DNA of 64,000 nt from Variovorax gossypii (GTDB lineage: Bacteria; Pseudomonadota; Gammaproteobacteria; Burkholderiales; Burkholderiaceae_C): the NCBI RefSeq assembly GCF_003965815.1, contig NZ_RXOE01000007.1, forward strand, positions 245,758 through 309,757. Reading direction: 5' to 3'. The translations under genes and the position numbers were made by a program. Of the stretch, positions 56,901 through 64,000 are shown piece after piece. Positions within the stretch are counted from its first letter, which is position 1. Each line of letters starts with the position of its first letter. The notes beneath the pieces were generated by a model. The model searched no databases and had not been told where the DNA came from. It saw nothing but the letters and a program-made list of their open reading frames with translations.

Positions 56901-59900
56901 CGCGGTACTCCTCCTCGCCACATTTGGCGCTGAGCCTCAGCAGCGCTTGCGCGAGCACGGGGATCGCTCTGAAGGCCTGCTGGATGCGATATGACTCGCT
57001 ACCGGCTTCTGGCGTCAAACGTAGCATGTACCCAAGGGCAACGCGGGCTTCGGCCCGGATGCTGCCAGCCGGCACAGTTGCGTTGTCGACGGCGGTGCGA
57101 CCTAGTAGCACGCCTATCGTCGAGGCGTGCTGCTGGATCGGATGAAGGAAGGAGTGCTTCGACGGTGTCGCACTTGGCAGCGGCTGGTTGAGCAAAGTGC
57201 AAAGCCTGGCGTGATGCACCGCCGCGCCGACGAGATAGCCTAGCCCAGCCAAGTCCGTCTCGTCGTCGCACATTGAGATCATCGGTGCGACCAATTTGTC
57301 GAATAGGGCCTGGGCTAGGTCACGACGGCCAGCTTCAAATGCAATCAGTGCCATACGGCGTCGGTCGCCGTTGGGTACCTCGCCGAAGCCAGGAAGAGCG
57401 GCAGCGGCATCAAACAGGGCAAGCGCTTGCGCGACGTCGCCGCGCCGACTTGCCACAAGCCCTGCGTGAACCATTACAGACGGCTTGTCTTCGTCGGCTA
57501 CCCCGAGGCCGCTGCAGAGTTCTTGTGGATCGGCGCCAACCTTCTGAAGGAGCGTCGCCTCTGCGGCTTCCCTCCTTAAATGCTGGCGCAGCGAGGCGAC
57601 ACTTTCTGGATCCAGCTTTTCGGGCTGGTGTAGCCCCTCTGCGGCGAGGTGGTCAATCGCTGTCTGGATCTGCTCGATGTCTCGGAAGTTGACGGCGCGC
57701 CTTGCCCACCTCTCGAATTCCTTGATATTGTTGTCGCGTCCGTGGTTCTGGAACTTCGACGTGTGGAGTTGCGACAGTGGCTCAATGCTCTCAAACAGCT
57801 CTTTTGCTCGCTCGAAGTCGCCTCGCGCCAACAGGGCGTCGACAACATCGTAGCCTCGGTCGGGAAAATACCGCACGAAAGAGAGGGCTGAATCAATGTC
57901 CCCGACCGCCAGCATCGCCAGCGGAAGCTGGTTGGCATACTCAAGGGCCGTCTCGCGCCGGCCCACTTCGTCACGACACAGCAGCAGCCGTGTGAAGGCA
58001 GTCGCATCGTGCGTTCCACGCACTGCTAGCAGAGCCAGCCGGATATCGGCGTGGATCTCGGCGATAGAACGCCCGTCAGCCAGTTGCAGCCTGAAGCGAG
58101 CGGGCATCGCCAGCGCAAGTACATCGGCAGCGTCGCCGGCACGGGCGCGGTAGCGCAGCTCAAGCCACCGCTGCGCCGATTCGTGCGGGGCGTTCTTCGC
58201 CAGCTCGGCGAGGTCGCGGTACACGCGCTGGGAATATTCGACGTCGACGCGTCCAAGGCGGGTTCGCGGTTGAGCGATGACGAACAGCCTGAAGCTGTTG
58301 TGGAAGACGCTCCATCCCTGGGGTGAACTGCGGAGCAGATGCCGTGCAACGACCAGGGCGCGCTCGATCGCGGGCTCCTTGACCACCGTGGCCAGCAGCC
58401 GCAGGTCCATGGGTGCCTCGGCCCGGGCGATGAAGCCCAGCACGTCCATGGCGTCGCTGTCGCTTGCGATTTCGCGCCAGGCGGCGGTATACACGGTCTC
58501 AATATCGCCGTCGAACGGCATCCTGCCACTGAGCAGTTGCTTGCGGCCGGCTTCGTCCGCGTGCAACAGCGCCTGAATCAAGTAGCGCGTTGCCAGCGGG
58601 TGGCCAAGCGTGAGCTTGTTCAGCTCCAATCGCGGAATGTCGGCAGGCAGGCCAAGTGCATCTGCCATCCGAGCGACCTCCTCGCGGCGGAGGGGGCTCA
58701 TGAGAACCAGCCGGTCGCTCTTCTCCGCTTGTTCCTTAACGGCGGGCTTTAGATTCGCGAGGTCCAGCCGCTGCGTGCCGAGGACAAGCACAACCCCGTT
58801 TGGGATGGCCGCGGGAAGAGGTAGCTCGCCCAGCAGCGAATTGGTCGGCCGCTCTTCGCGGGGCACATGGTCGAGCCCGTCGACGACGATGATCGTTCGG
58901 ATCCCGTCGCGGTCGAAGCGTTCCCCAGCTTGCCGCACCAGGACGCCGAACTGTTCGCGTCGCTCATGTAGCGAGTCATCGCGAAGACGCAGTCCAATCA
59001 AACCGCTGTTGCGCAGCTGCGCGCCAACATCGGTCAGAAAGTTATCGGCCTCTCCGCGACCCACGCCCTGGGCAGCGCCCGGCACGTAAGCCAGGTAGCG
59101 GACGAGCCTGATATTTGATTCGGTGGCCAGCGCCACCTGGAGGAGGGTGGATTTCCCGGAGCCAGGCGGACCTATGAGTGAGACGTAGCCCTGGCCAGTA
59201 TTTTGCAGCGCGGCCAGCAGCTTGACCTCAGTGTCGCGGTTGCGCTGGACATAGGCGCCGACCGGGAACCGATGGATGAGTAGCGTCTTGGCGGGATCAC
59301 GCCAGCCAAGCTCACGAAGCAACTCGTCACGAGTCCATCTGTCCTTGTCGCGCGCGTCGGCGACCAGCTTGGGCAGTACGCTGGCAATCTCGGACGCCTG
59401 TCGCGCCTGCTCGGCGTTCAGCTTGTGCGACTGGATGAAGTCCGCCGCAGTTCCGTACACCAGACGGAGGCTGTGCAGGAACTGTTCGAAGTCGCCATCG
59501 CTCAGGCCGGCTTCACGGCGCAAGTGATCGACCAGTCGGCTCCATTCCGGCGTGTACCAATCCGCCAGCGACCGACTTGCATGCTGCTGGAACTCTTCAA
59601 GAAATGCCGCGCTGTGGGGCGGCGTGCCGTCGCCTGGCTTGTCGGTAGTCGATGGAAAGTCATTGACGACCAAGCGAATCTCGACACGACTTCCCGGGTT
59701 GTCCTTGCGCAGGCACTGCCAAGCATGAACCAGGGGCTTCCAGAGGCCGTTGGCACCAGTAAACAGCGTCTCAACAGTGAAGGTTCCCGGGAACTTGGAC
59801 GTCTTGAACTGGTGGCCGACCACCAATCCTTCGAAGCCGAGTACCAGGTCGTCGGCAATACCCGCGTTACGGTCGGCGACGCCGATCCAGAGCAGCTCGT

Positions 59901-60048
59901 CGCGCTCGAGTGCTGCGTAGATGGCAGCGCCCGCTCGCTCATACTGGCCGATATATCCACGGAGTGCTCGGCGCTCGCCTTCCGCCGGCGCTGTTGCAGG
60001 AGCTGCAGCGGTGGATGACTTCGGTCTCTTGGGCTTTTTCGGGGCCAT
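53989..60048 (-). CDS. Giant STAND-type NTPase with N-terminal nuclease-like domain
   Basis: A 2019-residue protein. Residues about 30-135 look like a Cap4/DUF4297-type PD-(D/E)xK nuclease: YIGQYERAGAAIYAALERDE, then ADDLVLGFEGLVVGHQFKTS with candidate metal-site residues D66/D67 and Q80-x-K82. A NACHT/STAND-like NTPase follows: Walker A LIGPPGSGKSTLLQVAL (residues 291-307) and Walker B IIVVDGLDHVPREE (386-399). About 1,400 residues of TPR-like helical repeats and a beta-rich C-terminal domain complete it. This is the layout of Avs-type (AVAST) anti-phage NTPases, in which repeats sense a phage protein and the nuclease destroys DNA. ATG 60048 (MAPKKPKRPKSS) is preferred over one 28 codons upstream. 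GC and codon use are lower than in the chromosome. Confidence 0.82.
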   Translation of the reverse strand: MAPKKPKRPKSSTAAAPATAPAEGERRALRGYIGQYERAGAAIYAALERDELLWIGVADRNAGIADDLVLGFEGLVVGHQFKTSKFPGTFTVETLFTGANGLWKPLVHAWQCLRKDNPGSRVEIRLVVNDFPSTTDKPGDGTPPHSAAFLEEFQQHASRSLADWYTPEWSRLVDHLRREAGLSDGDFEQFLHSLRLVYGTAADFIQSHKLNAEQARQASEIASVLPKLVADARDKDRWTRDELLRELGWRDPAKTLLIHRFPVGAYVQRNRDTEVKLLAALQNTGQGYVSLIGPPGSGKSTLLQVALATESNIRLVRYLAYVPGAAQGVGRGEADNFLTDVGAQLRNSGLIGLRLRDDSLHERREQFGVLVRQAGERFDRDGIRTIIVVDGLDHVPREERPTNSLLGELPLPAAIPNGVVLVLGTQRLDLANLKPAVKEQAEKSDRLVLMSPLRREEVARMADALGLPADIPRLELNKLTLGHPLATRYLIQALLHADEAGRKQLLSGRMPFDGDIETVYTAAWREIASDSDAMDVLGFIARAEAPMDLRLLATVVKEPAIERALVVARHLLRSSPQGWSVFHNSFRLFVIAQPRTRLGRVDVEYSQRVYRDLAELAKNAPHESAQRWLELRYRARAGDAADVLALAMPARFRLQLADGRSIAEIHADIRLALLAVRGTHDATAFTRLLLCRDEVGRRETALEYANQLPLAMLAVGDIDSALSFVRYFPDRGYDVVDALLARGDFERAKELFESIEPLSQLHTSKFQNHGRDNNIKEFERWARRAVNFRDIEQIQTAIDHLAAEGLHQPEKLDPESVASLRQHLRREAAEATLLQKVGADPQELCSGLGVADEDKPSVMVHAGLVASRRGDVAQALALFDAAAALPGFGEVPNGDRRRMALIAFEAGRRDLAQALFDKLVAPMISMCDDETDLAGLGYLVGAAVHHARLCTLLNQPLPSATPSKHSFLHPIQQHASTIGVLLGRTAVDNATVPAGSIRAEARVALGYMLRLTPEAGSESYRIQQAFRAIPVLAQALLRLSAKCGEEEYRAVLREIDAAIASSTLGGTAYLRRRLAVDAYRVDADRAGAVDRLNALVTELQESTPSEQIDGLADLAMALAAVGDVDRAKQLLATIPEQCLGYALAPKKDPQYAIWRDILILANTTDPEGRVKRVSNLMRQVGGMAETEGSAAAHRLTMSLIEEAMQVGPRFGFEVSKTLADWHLISWPNRVDLLMTGMVRRSPDLVLPCATVWCGLCLPFYMEPHYRDPYHVGDFIDIAADGAGPGQIEPLTLMLLGAIEVASRAHERAGLLQRLRTAAKRHGFASAELEAAVARWMSEAPEPRHSSTPSKYDSEATLEELERAFEADGDELNYNAPYRFRDLAERAPLHLVRRMFERWQVLRDDARCRFLMVKRLAAAGEVEYAKKLIQGYETSKDPWSSWSQWMGGGKFLYFEAKKLLEGPSTSPAAFENIVDSVTAGQESTQSLLTDLDSILPLISATPAWPAIWSLLEEQMACTREFQLGRSLQPSELPLSDTELMEDLLHFAYRLPVAEVQRHARNCTLRLAGQAGHGQALFKSLMRRLLTGDSDAPLHALGTLLAVDSAGLAPELGTAVAALVSHRDISIAESAALLSHRWGLAVSMDAKPLPLFYSLELEALSEGDHALKDERTGAMRVESPLGWTQMLRSTAQHLAQAAGIDEMTIRRRAAMLIQDWGGLEAFGPSGVKRLEAQLRALDMQITYLKPHAYIAITALRHVAGELRLAGKLNGRDRPTLLERLGCPLPPRPLRLPQVRPEWIRMPLFDRHAGWSERGKKWVDEVDSDVAPFPAHHDGQVVAEVSRIKIFTPRQSEQRLYRFRAPAAQTDGEDFDQCYATLPIAVWLGQHVALDNELAPTLVRRVVCSVDMGFDAATYPFALCANWVKRLRWRAHDEEPSVFLDASGAAAAKLYWWRDAGPVDIDAESIWGEGCYLVLTPAGLEQLTAARGKVALAINVFASRQIKQPSSYGQSHLKTAKNGYLV

Positions 60049-60353
60049 GGAATTGGATTGGATAGTTGGTGTCAACCTGGACCAACGGAATTGCCTCAGC
60101 ATTACCCGGTGCGTCCAGCACCAGAGGGGCATGCTGCTGACTCATCGAACGCCGTTCTACAGCGAAGTATGGCCGGCGCTGATCGCAGCGGTCATTCGCG
60201 AGGCCGATCATGAATGACTCTGTTCAGTCTGGAGCGGACTTATCCAAAGGGCGCCTACGCAGCCGATGCTACCAGTCGCCGACGATTGTTGAGCTCGCGG
60301 TTCGGACCTCGAAGCAATCAGTCAGGCGGTTGAGGATTGGGAACCGTTGAGCC
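60049..60353. other. Intergenic region between the two NTPase genes
   Basis: About 305 bp with no gene I can support. A TTGACA at about 60077-60082 on the minus strand could be a -35 box for the 2019-residue gene, without a good -10. Short frames on both strands exist around 60130-60217 but none has a ribosome site. Confidence 0.4.
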
Positions 60354-63300
60354 TCACAGATCGCGATCACGCAGCGCCCCCAGCTGCTCCGCACTAGGCT
60401 TGTGGCGCTCTGTCATCGTTCCCGCCACCTTTACTGTCCCGGCGTCCATCGTGTAAACGGTGGTGTGATACAGGCTGCCACCGAAACCACGGGAGGCACC
60501 GAAGTCCTGGCCCGCATACACGTTCTTCTCACCGGCGAGGACCCATACCGGCTCCAGGCCAGCCTTCGCGAGCATGCTGAGGAAGTATTCGCGCGAGGCG
60601 ACGGCGGCAGCGGAGCCACGCTCTTTCAATGAAGGGTCTTGCCAACGGAGTACGCCCTGGACATCGGTGTACTCGGGGGTTCTCCCGTCGCGCAGGCGCA
60701 AGCCGAGTAGCTTCATTAGACCCGAGGTGGGCAGGTGGAGGTCGAACGTCTCATCAATCGAGTTGTCCTTGTCGTTGCCCTCTGCATGCAGTGCGGCCAC
60801 GATGCCGGAATACGGCGTATGGATTCCCGCGCCGGAGTTTGTTTCAAGTTCTATCTCTTTGATGTCACGCCATTCGTGCTCACCCAAGAAGCACTCCAAC
60901 CGCTCGTATTCCCCGAATCGACTCACATCGCCGCGATGTCTTTTGAGAAGCTCTTGAGCCAGCTGCGCGCCGGAGCCCAGCTTGGTGACCAGACAGGTGA
61001 TGCGTGACCAAGCCTCCACGTGATTGCGCCGCGCGTGACCAGGAACTTTCCAGCGGCGGAAGCCGTACGTTGTGAGCCACTTTTTGCCATCGGGACTGCA
61101 CAAGTCGATTTGTCCCACGTCGTTGCAACGACCGTCGTCGGAGCTCAGCCAGGCCAATAGAACGTTCGTATCGCCGGAGGGAAGCTGCGGAGGTGACGGT
61201 GTCCACCAGGTGAGCGGAGCCGAATCCCAACCGGACTCGAGACTGCTCTGTAATAGAAGAGATGGGTCCAGATCTCTCTTCATGTCTCGTCCCTCAGGTC
61301 CATACTCAAAGGCCCGCAGTAAGCCCTCATCCTCATACGAGCACACGGTCAGGTTATCGACCAAGCGCGTGATGGCTTCGGACAGCGCGATGTACTGGTA
61401 CTTCTTCCCGACTCGCTCCACCCTGTGCTTCCCTATCCGATCATGGGTGATGCCGCCACGTTCGAACTTCTCGAAGAGCTCCTCGCTCCATCCTAGATTG
61501 TGGGAGCGCTCGCAGATCCAACGCCTCACCGCGCCATGCTCAACCTCTGGCGGGTGTCTGTCGTCGCTGTTCATCCGAGTTGCTTCTAGCAAGTGCTGTT
61601 CGGCAAAGCTCGCGTACTCCGCGAGCTGGCCGGCGTTGAGTGAAGCCTTGAAGGATTCATTAGCTTTCTCAAGTGAACTCCACAGCTGCTGCTTCGCTTC
61701 CTTGTCCTTACCCCAGCCACCGAAAGGGCGCAAGCGATATTCTGTGGATGCCTTGAACAGCGCGACGTAGCTTTCATATTGCTCTGAATCAGACTTCTCA
61801 ACGAACGCCTGCAGCCAGTTCTCAAAGAGCTCCCGAGTGCTCTTTCCCGCAAGGGCTCGAGGCATGTCAACAATCGCGTGCATCCAAGCACCGAGCGTGT
61901 AGTTGCCAAAGTCGCCCTGCTGGTCAGTCGACGAAGAGATGGCGTCTCCGTACCCCTTGCCGCGGTACTCCTCCAGGGCCTCAACCGTGACGACCTCAAG
62001 CGGCCAAGCTGAAGTGAATTTGGCCTTGCACGCATCGATGTCGACATGGGATGGAAGCTGTCCAAGGTTCAGCGCGTAGAGCAGGATCCCGAGTGCGAAA
62101 TCTCTTGCGAGTAGGTTCAGAGGCGGCTGACGACCGTCGGAGAAGTGATTCGTCCACACCGCGGAGGCCAGGACCTTGCAGCCGTTTCGGTCGACCCCTT
62201 GCATCGCCGCGCCGTAGCAGGCCGCCAACAGACGCTCTGCGATGTATGCGTCGTCGATGCTGCCGAATTTTCCAATCAACTCGGCGCCGTCGCTCAGATT
62301 GCTGGACAGCAGGTTCACCAAAGCCTTGGTCGCGCGGTCGCGGACGGCGCGATTACTCGTCGACAGGAACCAGGTCAGGGTGAGCGCGGCAAGCCTTCTC
62401 CGTTCCTTGTCGACCTCGCCGGAATCCACCTGCCACGCCCAGTCGATGAGTGACTCGACTGCTCCTCCATCACTCAAGTCGTCTTCGGCCAAGAAGACGG
62501 ACCATGTAGCGTCCCGCTGCGGCATTTGCAGTTGCCAAAGCTCGTCGTGGAGCCAATCGGCGTTGTGCGGGTTGTCGGGCTCGGTGCTCACAAGTAGAAG
62601 CAAGCCGTAGGGCGACTGGCCCCTGCTATCGCAGAGCTTCTTCACCCAATCTGCGGTCTGACTAGTGAAGGCCTTCGGAGCGCGCCACGCCAAGGACGTC
62701 CTGAACGCATCGCAATGGGTGTCGTTCCCCAAGGCGTCGTCAGGCAGCACATCGAAAAGCTCAAGGCCGAATTGCTCTGGAATCTGCACGGCAAGGGCTT
62801 CGACCAGGCCGGCAAATTGCCATGATTCGAAGAACGAGAAGTAGCCTGCCAGCGGTTCCTTCTTGAACGAGCCTTGGACGTCGCTTTGGTCGACCTGTTC
62901 AAGGAGACGCTTAGCCCGCAGGTGGTCGGACAGCCGCTCGAATGTGAATCGAACGATTTCTTTCGGAGCGCCCTCGTGCCATTCGACATCCTGGGTCAGG
63001 ACGCCTTCCGAGAGGAAGGCCGTGAAGAGGCTCTTGTCGATGAGGCCGCCAGACGGATGTATGCCTTCTAGCAATTCGAAGGTGCACTCTACAGTGAGTG
63101 CACCAGCATCGCCTTGCTCGGCACATGCTTGGAGGAACGCGCTCAGCGCCTTGCGTGGAATGTTGAGCTGGGGAACGAGTTTGAGGTCGTGTTCAACCTT
63201 TCGCGCGACGGCGTGCAGGTAGAAGTCGAAGATGGTGCTCAGGCCAACCAATCCCTTTGGAAGTTGTTTGAGCTTCTCGGCGTCGAGGTACGTGCAGCAG

Positions 63301-64000
63301 GTTCGCAGGAACAGTGGGTTCTCGAACTCGCGCGCCAGGTTTGGAGAGCTCGGTCGAGCAATGCCGCGGCGGTCAAGGTATGCCTTGGCCGCCGCGCCGG
63401 ACCTACCTGAGAAACCAGGGTGGTCGGTCCGCTCTAGATTCTCCAACGGGAGGAGATGGACGTAGGTCTTGCGCACGGTCAGAGCGAGTGCGACTCGTGG
63501 GAACTTTCGCACGAGCGCCACAAAGCCTTGAAGATGTGTTTCCCACAGCGCGATGCCGTGCCTCTCATTCAGCGCGTCGACCGCAATCACAGCGCGGCAG
63601 CCGGCGGCTTCTGCTGCAGCGTCCAGTGCTCCAAGGAACTCGTCCGTCGTGACCTGCGACAGGTCTAGGAGGCCGCGGATCTGCTGCCACGGGTCTCCCT
63701 CCGTCAGACTGTTCGTGAGCACGAGGATGAATGGCCGCTTGCGCTCCAGTTGACCCTCGCCAAAGTCGGCCAGGAGGTGCGACTTCCCGATGCCTGCCGG
63801 CCCCGAAATCAACAGCTCCTGCTTGTTGATGACCCTCCACGGTCCAGATGCCAGTTCGCGGCTGACGCGCTGCACCGCCGAGTAAAGGTCGAACAGGTCC
63901 TTGCGGGCGATGTATGGGTCCTTCTCTGGTTCCTTCTTTGCCAGCTCGGTCAAGGCTTCAGTGATGGCTGAGAGTGCGGCAGCGCAGTGGGTGGTCCAGA
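60354..64000 (-). CDS. Large STAND-type NTPase, 5' end outside window
   Basis: At least 1214 residues are visible. The frame stays open through the right edge (WTTHCAAALSAITEALTELA precedes the TTG at 63953), so the N-terminal, probably effector, domain lies outside. Walker A LLISGPAGIGKSHLLADFG and Walker B AVIAVDALNERHGIALWE are separated by the spacing of STAND NTPases, with a sensor-like ALALTVRKTYVHLL. The C-terminal 900 residues are helical repeats with a beta-rich end (NVYAGQDFGASRGFGGSLYH). I recognise it as the type of ATP-binding protein that follows nuclease, SIR2 or similar effectors in anti-phage systems. It precedes the 2019-residue gene by 305 bp on the same strand. Confidence 0.8.
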   Translation of the reverse strand, partial: WTTHCAAALSAITEALTELAKKEPEKDPYIARKDLFDLYSAVQRVSRELASGPWRVINKQELLISGPAGIGKSHLLADFGEGQLERKRPFILVLTNSLTEGDPWQQIRGLLDLSQVTTDEFLGALDAAAEAAGCRAVIAVDALNERHGIALWETHLQGFVALVRKFPRVALALTVRKTYVHLLPLENLERTDHPGFSGRSGAAAKAYLDRRGIARPSSPNLAREFENPLFLRTCCTYLDAEKLKQLPKGLVGLSTIFDFYLHAVARKVEHDLKLVPQLNIPRKALSAFLQACAEQGDAGALTVECTFELLEGIHPSGGLIDKSLFTAFLSEGVLTQDVEWHEGAPKEIVRFTFERLSDHLRAKRLLEQVDQSDVQGSFKKEPLAGYFSFFESWQFAGLVEALAVQIPEQFGLELFDVLPDDALGNDTHCDAFRTSLAWRAPKAFTSQTADWVKKLCDSRGQSPYGLLLLVSTEPDNPHNADWLHDELWQLQMPQRDATWSVFLAEDDLSDGGAVESLIDWAWQVDSGEVDKERRRLAALTLTWFLSTSNRAVRDRATKALVNLLSSNLSDGAELIGKFGSIDDAYIAERLLAACYGAAMQGVDRNGCKVLASAVWTNHFSDGRQPPLNLLARDFALGILLYALNLGQLPSHVDIDACKAKFTSAWPLEVVTVEALEEYRGKGYGDAISSSTDQQGDFGNYTLGAWMHAIVDMPRALAGKSTRELFENWLQAFVEKSDSEQYESYVALFKASTEYRLRPFGGWGKDKEAKQQLWSSLEKANESFKASLNAGQLAEYASFAEQHLLEATRMNSDDRHPPEVEHGAVRRWICERSHNLGWSEELFEKFERGGITHDRIGKHRVERVGKKYQYIALSEAITRLVDNLTVCSYEDEGLLRAFEYGPEGRDMKRDLDPSLLLQSSLESGWDSAPLTWWTPSPPQLPSGDTNVLLAWLSSDDGRCNDVGQIDLCSPDGKKWLTTYGFRRWKVPGHARRNHVEAWSRITCLVTKLGSGAQLAQELLKRHRGDVSRFGEYERLECFLGEHEWRDIKEIELETNSGAGIHTPYSGIVAALHAEGNDKDNSIDETFDLHLPTSGLMKLLGLRLRDGRTPEYTDVQGVLRWQDPSLKERGSAAAVASREYFLSMLAKAGLEPVWVLAGEKNVYAGQDFGASRGFGGSLYHTTVYTMDAGTVKVAGTMTERHKPSAEQLGALRDRDL

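Larger units (their letters stand above)
48754..64000 (+). mobile_element. P4-like integrative element (left part)
   Basis: Begins close to the terminator at 48715-48753 and continues beyond the right edge. Content: P4-type integrase, CI-like immunity leader, small ORF, two alpA-replication pairs, and two giant NTPase genes of lower GC. No capsid, tail or conjugation genes are seen, so a satellite or phage-inducible-type island is likelier than a full prophage. The exact ends are not determined. Confidence 0.72.

Noticed and set aside
59939..60217. Short frames on both strands at the start of the 2019-residue gene
   Set aside because: No ribosome site, no recognisable family, and mutually overlapping; I could not choose one over the other.
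48754..64000. Full prophage or conjugative element
   Set aside because: No capsid, tail, terminase, lysis, relaxase or type IV secretion genes in the visible part.

Overview
The window looks like a chromosomal segment of a high-GC betaproteobacterium, most likely Variovorax or a close Comamonadaceae relative. The reasons are very GC-rich coding sequence, several Bug/TctC-type orphan solute receptors, an Omp32-like porin, PhoH next to RuvA, and several acyl-CoA catabolic operons. I saw no rRNA, tRNA or CRISPR array.

Layout. 1-1236: 5' part of phoH and divergent ruvA. 1259-10554 (minus): a seven-gene catabolic operon (porin, ADP-forming-type acyl-CoA synthetase, two Bug receptors, two DUF1254/DUF1214 proteins, an alkylsulfatase-like MBL protein), divergent from a Crp/Fnr-type regulator with a perfect TGTCA-N6-TGACA operator between them. 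11471-17957 (minus): a tightly overlapping phospholipid operon that resembles E. coli ynbABCD with an added PlsC-like acyltransferase and a small membrane protein. 18046-20076: ruvB and a DmeF-like metal exporter. 20117-21862: a fusion of an alkylglycerol-monooxygenase-like domain with a lysoplasmalogenase domain. 23347-29668 and 34998-37869: two beta-oxidation-type operons. Between them lie two tandem AP2-repeat proteins and a MalT-type LuxR regulator. 37920-45383: diguanylate cyclase, small proteins, EamA exporter, AraC regulator, phosphodiesterase, nitroreductase, acyl-CoA ligase. 47011-48668 (minus): copper/cytochrome-oxidase assembly genes (DUF2946, SCO, PCu(A)C).

48.7 kb to the right edge: a P4-like integrative element with integrase, a leader holding a phage P4 CI-type antisense RNA module, a small ORF, a tandemly duplicated alpA-replication gene pair with iteron-like repeats, and two very large STAND-type NTPase genes that look like anti-phage cargo. 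The cargo has visibly lower GC than the chromosome. The right end of the element is outside the window, and the last gene runs off the edge.

Most notable signals. (1) Two P4-type immunity modules (45.57-45.85 kb, orphan; 50.16-50.43 kb, in the element) share architecture but have different antisense sequences. Each is complementary to its own upstream and downstream targets, with compensatory changes between the two. (2) One palindrome, TCGTC-N6-GACGA, precedes four acyl-CoA transcription units and defines a probable local fatty-acid regulon. (3) The paired giant NTPases. (4) The ether-lipid-type fusion enzyme.
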